DNA from: Solwaraspora sp. WMMD791
Lineage (GTDB): Bacteria > Actinomycetota > Actinomycetes > Mycobacteriales > Micromonosporaceae
DNA: 64,000 bases
Direction: 5' to 3'
Assembly (NCBI RefSeq): GCF_029581195.1
Contig: NZ_CP120737.1
Span: 868,001 to 932,000 of the forward strand
The notes under the pieces were generated by a model that did not search any database, was not told where the DNA came from, and worked only from the letters and a program-made list of their open reading frames with translations. Positions 56,581 to 64,000 of the stretch are shown one piece after another; the first letter of the stretch is position 1; each line of letters starts with the position of its first letter. Both the position numbers and the translations under genes were made by a program.

Positions 56581-57735
56581 GTGTCAACTGTGTCATGGTG
56601 GACGGCGGACGACGTCGCCAACGTGGAGAAGGACCTGGCCCGGCATCCCAAAGCCGGGCTGTGGGGCTACACCAGCCCTGCGGAGCTGGCCCACTGGGTC
56701 TTCGCCGATCCGGCCTTGCCCGCCGCCGGGGAACTGGCGGCACCGAGCGTGGATCCACTCGACGCTGATCTTGACGAGCCGGCGCGCGCCTCATGGGCAC
56801 TCGCCGGCTGGTACATCTGGATGACCGTGCCGAACCCGGTCGAGACCGACGGCAAGCTGTGGTTCCTGAACCAGCGGCGGGTACGGGGCCGGTCGCTGCT
56901 GCGGGTGACCCTGGGCCGGCTGGAAACACTGTGGCTGTTCGAGGACGGCGACGGGATCAACTTCCACCTGGACAAGGTGGCCGTCGAGGCGGCCTTCGAC
57001 GTCGGTGTCATCGACGAGGACGCGTGGTTTGCTCGGGTCACCGAGCGTGACCACGACCCGCACAAGACCCTGCGGGGAGATAAAGTCGGATACACGTGCG
57101 ACAGCGTCGACGACGCGTGGTGGGCTCTACGGCAGCCACCGGTCCTCGCTGCGGCGCGGCTGGTCAACGCCATGAGTCTGGCCGTCGGTGGCTTCACGTT
57201 TGATCGGCTCCACCGGCCGGAGCGGCTGGCTCGGGCCTGGTCAGCCGCGCAAGTGCACTTCGATTCCCTGACGCCGCAGCCGGTGACGGGGGCGGCGTTC
57301 GACCGTCCGTACCGGTCTCCGGTGGTGGACCCGGCGGCGTTGACCGACACCCGGGCCTTCGACAAGCAGGCGTACGTGGCCGGGTGCGACGAGCACGACC
57401 GGCTCAGCCGCTGGCTGATCGACACTCTGGCCGCCACGGGCATCTTGGTGGGCACCGGGCTGGCGAAGGTGCCGGTGGACCTGGCCTGGCAGGACGCTGA
57501 CGGCCGGCAGTACATCGCGGAGGTCAAGAGCCTCGTCGGTGCCAGCCCGGAGGATCAGTTGCGCCTCGGTCTCGGGCAGGTGCTCGAGTACCGCCACCGG
57601 CTGGCCCTGCTCGGCCGGGTGGTCACCCCGATCCTGCTGACCTCGGCCCCGGTCGACGAGGTGTGGCGCGACATTTGCCGGGACAACGGCGTGACCCTGC
57701 TTGTCGACGGCGACCCGCTGCCTCACGGCGGTTGA
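56581..57735 (+). CDS. PD-(D/E)XK nuclease-like protein downstream of the DUF1998 helicase
   Basis: A 384-aa protein. GTG 56581 is preferred (GGGGGTGG 6 nt upstream); an earlier start at 56542 is possible. The N-terminal ~290 residues are Trp-rich with no family seen. The C-terminus has the restriction-endonuclease-fold signature: VDLAWQD (D300) followed by YIAEVKS (E314, K316), then a helix LRLGLGQVLEYRHRL of the type that follows the catalytic strand. The D-(13)-ExK spacing fits metal-dependent DNA cleavage. It lies 98 bp after the helicase on the same strand, so helicase plus nuclease is the probable effector of the operon. The last codon lies inside a 22-bp tandem repeat. Confidence 0.78.
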   Translation: MSTVSWWTADDVANVEKDLARHPKAGLWGYTSPAELAHWVFADPALPAAGELAAPSVDPLDADLDEPARASWALAGWYIWMTVPNPVETDGKLWFLNQRRVRGRSLLRVTLGRLETLWLFEDGDGINFHLDKVAVEAAFDVGVIDEDAWFARVTERDHDPHKTLRGDKVGYTCDSVDDAWWALRQPPVLAAARLVNAMSLAVGGFTFDRLHRPERLARAWSAAQVHFDSLTPQPVTGAAFDRPYRSPVVDPAALTDTRAFDKQAYVAGCDEHDRLSRWLIDTLAATGILVGTGLAKVPVDLAWQDADGRQYIAEVKSLVGASPEDQLRLGLGQVLEYRHRLALLGRVVTPILLTSAPVDEVWRDICRDNGVTLLVDGDPLPHGG

Positions 57736-57790
57736 TCCACTGCCGCGCGGCGGTTGATCCACTGCCGCGCGGCGGTTGATCCACTGCGCG
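57727..57790 (+). repeat. 22-bp tandem repeat, 2.9 units
   Basis: GGCGGTTGATCCACTGCCGCGC is repeated exactly at 57727 and 57749, with a partial third at 57771. The first unit contains the stop codon of the nuclease-like gene. Each unit boundary makes GCCGCGCGGC, a 10-bp palindrome, so the array can also fold as stacked hairpins. Confidence 0.85.
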
Positions 57791-57816
57791 TTATCGACGC
57801 GACACGCCGGTAGAGA
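57775..57816. repeat. Dispersed intergenic repeat, degenerate copy 4
   Basis: GTTGATCCACTGCGCGTTAT, then CGACGCGACACGCCGG, resembles the head of the repeats at 29350, 34286 and 36325 with several changes, and lacks their tail. The tandem repeat may have grown from its GTTGATCCACT part. Confidence 0.5.
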
Positions 57817-57857
57817 GTTCGCTAGGGCGTATCGGATCATGCGTCGGGCTGACTGCT

Positions 57858-58250
57858 TCAGCTGTCGCCGGCGCACTCGTCGATCACGCTCTGGACCTCG
57901 GTCATCCAGATCGCCTCATTGCTGCCGGAGCGCTTGAAGGGTGCCCGCCGCGCCATGTTGAAGAAGCCGCCGGACGGCATTGCCGGCCGGCCGTCGAGGC
58001 CCTGCTGCACGACCAGCGCGGAGATCAGCCCACGGCCTTCGGCATGCTCGCGGCGTGACGCGTACTCGAGGATGTGTGGCAGGGGTCCCTGGTGGTAGGG
58101 CACCACAACTCCGTCAGCGGCGAGCCGTTCGCTGAGCTGACGGTAGGTGATCAGCGCATCCTCGAAGCGCCTCGCCTGTCGGGCTAGATCACGAAGTATG
58201 TCGATGCTGAGGCCGACCGCTCGGTCGAATTCTGGGTCACCTACTCGCAT
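57858..58250 (-). CDS. Protein of unknown function (130 aa)
   Basis: A small soluble protein (FDRAVGLSIDILRDLARQARRFEDALITYRQLSERLAADG, then VPYHQGPLPHILEYAS and GRPAMPSGGFFNMA). The pattern of helices then HQGPLPHILEYASR is familiar from unnamed actinobacterial proteins, but I know no function. It is downstream of and on the same strand as the XRE gene at 58314 (63 bp), so possibly co-transcribed with it. Confidence 0.7.
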   Translation of the reverse strand: MRVGDPEFDRAVGLSIDILRDLARQARRFEDALITYRQLSERLAADGVVVPYHQGPLPHILEYASRREHAEGRGLISALVVQQGLDGRPAMPSGGFFNMARRAPFKRSGSNEAIWMTEVQSVIDECAGDS

Positions 58251-58313
58251 CCGTCCATCGTGCTGATACGCAGGTGAAGCACAATCGGCAGTTCGGTCAT
58301 CACTCGGCTCGAG

Positions 58314-59693
58314 TCAGACGTCGACACCGATGCGGGCGGCGAAGGCGCGAAGGTCGGGGAGAGACCGGTGGCGGTCGCTCGCCAGCAGGTCGATGGTCAA
58401 CCGCTGGGCCCACGGTCGGTAGCGGACCTCCTGCGGCGCGGTCTGCTCAGCGGCGAGCAACGCCCGGTACGCCTCGGCGTTCGTGCCTCGGCCGTGCAAC
58501 GCCAGCGCGGTGTCCTGCCAGTAGCGGGCCCGACGCTCCACGGTGCCCAACTGCTGCGGGGTGATGGCGCGGGCGCATTCGACCGCCGCGCCGAAGTCAC
58601 CCAGTGCGCGGGAGACACCGATCCGGTACAGCGCGACGTCGACGCTGCCGAAGGCGGGCTTCAGTTCCACTCGCCGGGCGGCCTCGTCCGCCTCGGCGAG
58701 TAGATCCAGTGCAGTGTTCCGCTGGTCGGCGAGAGCGGCCGTGTAGGCAGCGGTGGCGAGCAGCCGCCCGTACGCGGTGACGTCAGCGGGCCGCCGCAGC
58801 CCGGTGGCGGTGTCGAGCGTCGTCGCGCCGGTGAGCACGACCTCCTGCGCGGTGCCGCGGTGCCGGGTCCGGCGGAGCACGATCGCGGTGATCCGGGCAT
58901 GTTCGGCCTGCAGCAGCGGGTCCCCGCAGGCCCGCGCAGTCTTACCAGCCCGGTCCATGATCGACCAGGACATGCCGTCCTCGTGCAGTTTGATCAAGAC
59001 CTGTGCGGTGAGGTGGTACGCCCGGGTCGCCAGGGCGGTGACCGCACATCGTCGGTCGTCGGCGGCGTTCGCGGTGACTGTCGCCGCGCCGGTGACCAGT
59101 TGCGGTAGGCGGGTGGCGAGTCGGGCGTACCGACACGCCTGAAGGTCCGCTGACGCGGCGGCCAGCGTGGCGCGCAGCTCGACCGGGCTGACAGGTGGGG
59201 TGGTGCTCGGGTACGCGCCGAGGAGCAGGCCCGACAGCCCGGCCGCCAGCTGTGGTGGGCGGCTGGTGGCGTGGCCGGCAGAGCCCGGGCCGGTGGGGAT
59301 GGCCGCACCGGCGAGCCCCGCCAGACCGCCCAGTACCGCGCGCCGTCGGATCACGTCCTCTCCCGTCTCAGGCCAGGATCGGCTACCGGGAAGCCTAACG
59401 ATCGAAGTGGACTCGTGGTGGCTGGCCGATGTGCCAGAGTTGGTCAAGCCGAACAGCTCCGGTGGAATGTCGAACACGTCGGCGAGCCGTCGGAGGGCGG
59501 ACACGTCGGTCAACCGCTGCCGGCCGCGTTCGATCCGCGACAGGCTCGCCGCAGAGTAGCCGCAGCGTCGCCCGGCCTCCGCGAGGGTCAGCCGGGCGGC
59601 CGTGCGGGCCAGCCGGATCAGGTTGCCGTAGTCGCCGGCTGCCGCCGCCCGACGCGTCTCGGGAAGGCCGGCCCACCGGCGGTCGCCGCTCAT
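58314..59693 (-). CDS. XRE-family regulator with C-terminal helical-repeat domain
   Basis: A 459-aa protein. ATG 59693 is chosen since GGGAGA precedes it. The N-terminal helix-turn-helix (~22-78: LIRLARTAARLTLAEAGRRCGYSAASLSRIERGRQRLTD) is clear. A hydrophobic stretch near 118-135 preceded by RRR (VIRRRAVLGGLAGLAGAAI) reads like a Tat-type segment embedded in the linker, which is common in this family. The rest (~150-459) is TPR-like helical repeats. Such regulators are abundant in actinomycetes, sensing unknown ligands. Direct repeats upstream may be its operator. Confidence 0.85.
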   Translation of the reverse strand: MSGDRRWAGLPETRRAAAAGDYGNLIRLARTAARLTLAEAGRRCGYSAASLSRIERGRQRLTDVSALRRLADVFDIPPELFGLTNSGTSASHHESTSIVRLPGSRSWPETGEDVIRRRAVLGGLAGLAGAAIPTGPGSAGHATSRPPQLAAGLSGLLLGAYPSTTPPVSPVELRATLAAASADLQACRYARLATRLPQLVTGAATVTANAADDRRCAVTALATRAYHLTAQVLIKLHEDGMSWSIMDRAGKTARACGDPLLQAEHARITAIVLRRTRHRGTAQEVVLTGATTLDTATGLRRPADVTAYGRLLATAAYTAALADQRNTALDLLAEADEAARRVELKPAFGSVDVALYRIGVSRALGDFGAAVECARAITPQQLGTVERRARYWQDTALALHGRGTNAEAYRALLAAEQTAPQEVRYRPWAQRLTIDLLASDRHRSLPDLRAFAARIGVDV

Positions 59694-59735
59694 CGCAGTC
59701 TCCCGCCCATGGTCACGCTCGGTATTGCCTCCACT

Positions 59736-59771
59736 GTGCAACGCGCGTGCCAGCGTGTGCAAAGCGCTTGC
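59736..59771. promoter_or_regulatory. Direct repeats spaced 21 bp in a divergent promoter
   Basis: GTGCAACGCGCGTGC (59736-59750) and GTGCAAAGCGCTTGC (59757-59771) agree at 13 of 15 positions and start 21 bp apart, two helical turns. They lie between the XRE gene and the small membrane protein gene and suit cooperative binding by the XRE protein. Confidence 0.55.
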
Positions 59772-59866
59772 GTATCCGGTAACGGCGCGTGTCGGCGCTA
59801 CCTGGTCTCTGATGTTCTGCAAGGGCGGCGGTGATGGCGTCGGACGGCGGGTGAGGAGCGCAGACA

Positions 59867-60073
59867 ATGGACCAGTCGGATCAAGGTCGACCTGGCCTTC
59901 GCCGGGTCGCTGTCGTCAATCGGACACTTGGCGTGGGCCTGTTCGGCGTCGTGGCGATCGTCGTCATCATGCTTGTGGCAGGTGGCTCCGGGCGATCGGC
60001 TGCGGTGAGCGCGATCGGCGGGATCGTCGCCGCACTGGCTGGCCTCGCCGCTGCGTATGTACGTGAAAGATGA
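59867..60073 (+). CDS. Small two-helix membrane protein
   Basis: A 68-aa protein with two hydrophobic helices (residues ~20-39 and ~44-64) joined by a short loop. GAGGAG precedes the ATG at 59867. It lies 108 bp before pglY on the same strand. Function unknown; a membrane partner for neighbouring defence genes is possible but unsupported beyond position. Confidence 0.6.
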   Translation: MDQSDQGRPGLRRVAVVNRTLGVGLFGVVAIVVIMLVAGGSGRSAAVSAIGGIVAALAGLAAAYVRER

Positions 60074-60181
60074 GCAACATGTGATGGATTGATAACTGAG
60101 GGTAGTGTGCGGCGGTCCGGGTGGGCGGAAACGGTCCGCGCGGTCGATGCGCATTCCGTCGCTCTCGGTACGGTAAGCGTC

Positions 60182-63100
60182 ATGCCTGCGTCGACCTCAC
60201 CTCAGCTGCTGCGGGAGTACATCAGCATCCCGGAGCGGACCAGCACCAGTGACTTCGTGCTCAAGCTGGCGGACAGCGTCACCGACGCCGAGGCGACCCT
60301 GGCCGAATACGTGATCACCGACCGGCTGGTCGGCAACTTCGACGAGGCACTCGGGCTGATCCGCTCGGCGATCGAAGGACACACCTCCAAGGCCGCCTAC
60401 CTGCACGGATCGTTCGGTTCCGGTAAGTCGCACTTCATGGCCGTTCTGCACGCCCTGCTGCGCGGTGAGCCGGCCGCCCGGGGCCGCGAGGAGTTCTCCG
60501 GCCTGGTCAACAAACACAGTGTCTGGCTCGACGGGCGGCAGTTCCTGCTGGTGCCGTACCACCTGCTCGACGCCCGGTCGCTGGAGCAGCGGGTCCTCGG
60601 CGGCTACGTCGACCGGGTCCGCCAACTGCACCCGGGAGCGACGATCCCGGCCGTGCACCGCACCGACGCGCTGCTGGAACAAGCCGCCGAACTGCGCAAG
60701 ACGATCGGCGACGGCCAGTTCATCGCCAATCTGCCCGGCGGCGACCCGGACGACGAATGGGGCGACTCCGAGGCGTACTGGACCGGGCCGCGTCTGGACG
60801 CCGCGTTCGCCGCCGTCCCCGACGACCCGCAGCGGCGCAAACTCGTCAACGACCTGCTCAGCAGCTGGAACAAAGGCTTCTTCAGCAACGCCCGCGAGGA
60901 CGCCGAAGCGTACATCTCCCTGGACCGGGGGCTCACCGAGATCAGCCGGCACGCCAAGGAGCTCGGCTACGACGGCCTGATTCTTTTCCTCGACGAGTTG
61001 ATCCTCTGGCTGGCCAACTCCATCGGTGATCAGCAGTTCGTCTCCCGGGAGATCCAGAAGATCACCAACTTCGTCGAGGGCGGCGACACCCGCCGGCCGA
61101 TCCCGGTGATCAGCTTCATCGCCCGCCAGCGGGACCTGCGGGAACTCGTCGGCGAAGGGGCGACCGGTGCGCATGAGCTGAGCTTCCAGGACACCCTCAA
61201 CCTGGCCAGCGGCCGTTTCGACACGATCACCCTGGAAGACCGCAACCTGCCGGAGATCGCCCGTAAGCGGCTACTCAAACCCCGCGAAGACGTGCCCGGC
61301 GCGGCCGAGGCGATCACCGCCGCCTTCGACACCACCACCAAGGTACGTCGCGAAGTCTGGGACGCCCTGCTCGGCGTCGACTCCGGCGCCGGTGCCGACC
61401 TGGACGCCTTCCGCGCCACCTACCCGTTCAGCCCGGCGTTCATCTCCACCCTGGTGCACGTCTCCAGCGCACTGCAACGTTCCCGCACCGCGCTGAAGCT
61501 GATGCGTCAACTGCTGGTCGACCGGCGGGAAACCCTGCGGCTCGGGCAACTGGTGCCCCTCGGTGACCTGTACGACGTGATCAGCGGCGGCGGCGACCAG
61601 CCGTTCACCGACAAGCTCAAGCACGAGTTCGAGACCGCGCAGCGCATCTACACCGGCAAACTGCGGCCCCACCTGCTCGCCCAGTACGACCTGACCGACG
61701 AGGACCTCGACCGGGCCCGCCGGGGCGAGGAGCTACCCGGCCCGATCGCCGCCCGGCACCGGGGACTCACCGGCGACGACCGGCTGGTGAAGACCCTGCT
61801 GCTGGCGGCGTTGGCGCCGAGCGTGCCGGCGCTGCGCAACCTGACCGCCCGCCGGCTGTCCGCGCTCAACCACGGCTCCATCGTCAGCCCGATCCCCGGC
61901 GGCGAGGTCGCCCAGGTGCTGCGCAAGGTCAAGGACTGGGCCGGCGTCTTCGGCGAGATCCGCGTCGGCGACGGCGACGACCCGGTCATCTCGCTCGAAC
62001 TGGTCGGCGTCGACGTCGACAGCGTGCTCGCCACCGCCAAGCACTACGACAACGACGGTGCCCGCAAGAACCTGGTGCAGCGGCTGCTGTGGGATCAGCT
62101 CGGGGTGCCGTGGACCGACACCTTCCACGCCGAGGCGGAGCTGGTCTGGCGGGGCAGCCGCCGACGGCTCGAACTCGTCTACGGCAACGTCCGCGACGAC
62201 CGGGACCTGCGCGACGACGCCTTCCAACCGGCCGACCCCGCCGGCTGGCGGCTAATCATCGACTACCCGTTCGACAGCGGCACCCACACCCCGGCCGACG
62301 ACCGGCAGCGGGTGCAGCAACTGCGGGAGCGGATCAACCCGCGTACGGTCTGCTGGATCCCGGCGTCGCTGACCCTGGAGCGCCTCAACGACCTCGGCAA
62401 ACTCGCCATCCTGGAGAAGATCCTCGAAGGGCGCCGCTTCGACAGCCACGCCGAGCATCTCAACCCCGACGACCGGCGGCGCGCGCTGAGCACCCTGACC
62501 AACCAGCGCAGCAGCCTGACCGGCAAGCTGCGCGACGTGCTGCGGGAGGCGTACGGGCTGGCCACCAAACAGCCCACCGACGTCCGCGTCGGATACGACG
62601 ACCACCTGGAGCCGCTGATCCGGCCGTTCCACCCGACCCTGCCGGTCGGCACCAGCTTCGCCGACGCGCTGCGCACCATCGGCGACCAGATGTTCACCCA
62701 CCAGTTCCCCGCCCACCCGGACCTCGACCCGGACCGCAAAGGCGAGCCGGTCCGCCCGGCCGACGTGCGGATCGTGCTCGACCGGGTGAGTCAGGCCATC
62801 GGCAACCCGGAGGGCCGGGTCGAGGTCGAACGCGCCCACCGGCAGACCATGCGGCGGCTGGCCAACCCGCTCGGCCTCGGCCAGATGCACGAGGCCGCCT
62901 TCGTGCTCGGCAACGAATGGGTGCAGCACTTCACCCAACGCGCCGCCGTCGAAGGCATCGACGGCGAACTGGCCGTACGGGACCTGCTGCGCTGGATCGA
63001 CCACCCGCAGCCCCGAGGGCTGGACCCGCTGGTGGCCCAGCTGATCGTCGCCGTCTTCGCCGAACAGACCGACCGGATGTTCTATCTGCACGGCGCGGCG

Positions 63101-64000
63101 GTGTCCCCGGCCCCGGAGCCGGGCCGGATCAGCACCGACTACACCCTGCGGTCCGAACCGCTGCCCAGCGAAGCCGACTGGACCGCCGCCCGCGACCGCG
63201 CGACGCGGCTGTTCGGGGTGCACAAACCGGGTCTGCGGCGCGGCCGCATCGTCGGACTGCTCGCCCGTGACCTGGTCACCGAGGCACAGCGGCGACGCGG
63301 CGACGCCGACGACCTGGTCGCCAAGCTGGAGCAGCACGCCCAGCACCTCCACCTGGACCCGGACGCATCGACCGGGCGGCTGGCCACCGCCCGTACCGCC
63401 GCCACCCTGCTCGCCACCCTCGCCGGCCGGGCCCCGGCGGTGGAGACCATCGAGCAGCTGGCCCGCGCCGACCTCGGCGGACCCGCTGGCGTCGACAAGG
63501 TCGCCCGCAGCGTCACCGCCGCCGCCGAGGTACGTAGCGCCCTGGTCGCCGCCCGCTGGGACAACCTTGGTCTGATCGCCGACCTGCCCGAGCGGTACGC
63601 CGCCGAAGCGGCCGCGATCCTCGGTAAGCTGCACGCCGCCGCCCAAGCCGACGAGCTGACCACCCCGCTGGTGCCGGTGCTGCGCCGGGCCGAACGCGAC
63701 GCCGTCGAGCTCATCGCCCGGGTGATGCGGGAAAGGACGCCGGCACCGCCCACGCCGCCGCAGTCCGGGTCGCAGGTCACGCCGGTGGCGGTGCCGCCGG
63801 CGACCCCGCCGCCGGCGGTTCCGTCGGTGCAGAACCCGGCGATCGAGCTGCGCCCGCCGCTGGCCGACCCGTCGTCGACGGTCGGCAGCACCGCCGGGCA
63901 GGCCACCGTCGCCGCCGCAGCGCTCGACGAGGCGGTGACCCAGCTGCGGGCGTTCGCCGCCGCCCACCCCGACGCACACGTCGAAGTCAGCTGGCGGGTC
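60182..64000 (+). CDS. pglY: PglY: BREX-2 P-loop ATPase (3' end outside the window)
   Basis: 1,273 residues are present and the frame is open at base 64000; the family is about 1,300 aa, so little is missing. Walker A is GSFGSGKSHF (K82) and the Walker B-like strand is DGLILFLDELIL near residues 260-271, giving an AAA-type ATPase. The phrase LHGSFGSGKSHFMAVLHALL and a long helical C-terminus match PglY/BrxC-type proteins. The C-terminal ~90 residues are Pro/Ala-rich. In S. coelicolor pglY and pglZ form an operon some way from pglW-pglX; here the same split is seen, with about 17.7 kb between pglX and pglY. pglZ (alkaline-phosphatase-like) is expected directly downstream. Confidence 0.95.
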   Translation, partial: MPASTSPQLLREYISIPERTSTSDFVLKLADSVTDAEATLAEYVITDRLVGNFDEALGLIRSAIEGHTSKAAYLHGSFGSGKSHFMAVLHALLRGEPAARGREEFSGLVNKHSVWLDGRQFLLVPYHLLDARSLEQRVLGGYVDRVRQLHPGATIPAVHRTDALLEQAAELRKTIGDGQFIANLPGGDPDDEWGDSEAYWTGPRLDAAFAAVPDDPQRRKLVNDLLSSWNKGFFSNAREDAEAYISLDRGLTEISRHAKELGYDGLILFLDELILWLANSIGDQQFVSREIQKITNFVEGGDTRRPIPVISFIARQRDLRELVGEGATGAHELSFQDTLNLASGRFDTITLEDRNLPEIARKRLLKPREDVPGAAEAITAAFDTTTKVRREVWDALLGVDSGAGADLDAFRATYPFSPAFISTLVHVSSALQRSRTALKLMRQLLVDRRETLRLGQLVPLGDLYDVISGGGDQPFTDKLKHEFETAQRIYTGKLRPHLLAQYDLTDEDLDRARRGEELPGPIAARHRGLTGDDRLVKTLLLAALAPSVPALRNLTARRLSALNHGSIVSPIPGGEVAQVLRKVKDWAGVFGEIRVGDGDDPVISLELVGVDVDSVLATAKHYDNDGARKNLVQRLLWDQLGVPWTDTFHAEAELVWRGSRRRLELVYGNVRDDRDLRDDAFQPADPAGWRLIIDYPFDSGTHTPADDRQRVQQLRERINPRTVCWIPASLTLERLNDLGKLAILEKILEGRRFDSHAEHLNPDDRRRALSTLTNQRSSLTGKLRDVLREAYGLATKQPTDVRVGYDDHLEPLIRPFHPTLPVGTSFADALRTIGDQMFTHQFPAHPDLDPDRKGEPVRPADVRIVLDRVSQAIGNPEGRVEVERAHRQTMRRLANPLGLGQMHEAAFVLGNEWVQHFTQRAAVEGIDGELAVRDLLRWIDHPQPRGLDPLVAQLIVAVFAEQTDRMFYLHGAAVSPAPEPGRISTDYTLRSEPLPSEADWTAARDRATRLFGVHKPGLRRGRIVGLLARDLVTEAQRRRGDADDLVAKLEQHAQHLHLDPDASTGRLATARTAATLLATLAGRAPAVETIEQLARADLGGPAGVDKVARSVTAAAEVRSALVAARWDNLGLIADLPERYAAEAAAILGKLHAAAQADELTTPLVPVLRRAERDAVELIARVMRERTPAPPTPPQSGSQVTPVAVPPATPPPAVPSVQNPAIELRPPLADPSSTVGSTAGQATVAAAALDEAVTQLRAFAAAHPDAHVEVSWRV

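Noticed and set aside
57727-57790. CRISPR-like array
   Set aside because: The units are directly adjacent with no spacers, only 22 bp long and fewer than three copies, and no cas gene is near.

Overview
The window is high-G+C actinomycete DNA. The overall base composition, DUF397/XRE regulator pairs, frequent GTG starts, LysM and mycosin-like envelope proteins, and a Pgl (BREX type 2) locus together suggest a filamentous actinobacterium, most likely a Micromonosporaceae member. The taxon is an inference. I see no rRNA, tRNA, CRISPR array, transposase or integrase.

Region 1 (1-15.0 kb) is an envelope/secretion-type accessory locus. It holds the C-terminal 2,090 residues of a giant amidoligase-domain protein, an unrecognised 853-aa protein, an ECF sigma factor, and two divergently transcribed proteins sharing a LysM-like domain. 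One of these two is a mycosin-like subtilase that has lost its catalytic His and Ser. The last gene encodes a secreted double transglycosylase-like/ricin-lectin protein that lacks Glu at both catalytic positions. Dead enzyme folds therefore recur here.

Region 2 (15.0-17.1 kb) is a TetR/SDR divergent pair with two near-identical operators, followed by a small orphan gene and a perfect 42-nt bidirectional terminator.

Region 3 (17.2-25.8 kb) looks like a compact C7-cyclitol biosynthetic cluster. The left arm carries a MarR regulator, a sedoheptulose-7-phosphate cyclase (2-epi-5-epi-valiolone synthase type) and two cupins, the last three translationally coupled. The right arm carries a two-domain VOC protein (CetB-like epimerase candidate), a KAS III-like acyltransferase with Ser in place of Cys, a Tat-exported bicovalent flavin oxidase and a membrane acyltransferase. 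Related palindromes sit in all three promoters. A large, apparently active secreted subtilase follows (25.9-29.3 kb).

Region 4 (29.3-64.0 kb) is a defence island built on a split Pgl/BREX-2 system. pglW (NERD + pseudokinase + kinase) and pglX (methyltransferase) lie on the left, and pglY (ATPase) runs off the right end; pglZ would be expected just beyond. Between pglW and pglX are a DUF559 nuclease-like gene, a membrane protein, and a recent tandem duplication encoding helical-repeat proteins with a QVFQAGRDIVI leader motif. Between pglX and pglY lie about 17.7 kb: two paralogous XRE-DUF397 pairs, a PepSY membrane protein, a DUF5134-like protein, two small coupled genes, and a three-gene candidate defence operon. 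That operon encodes a 1,114-aa protein of unknown function, a 1,660-aa DEAH/DUF1998 helicase and a PD-(D/E)XK nuclease-like protein. A roughly 65-bp intergenic repeat is scattered through the island.
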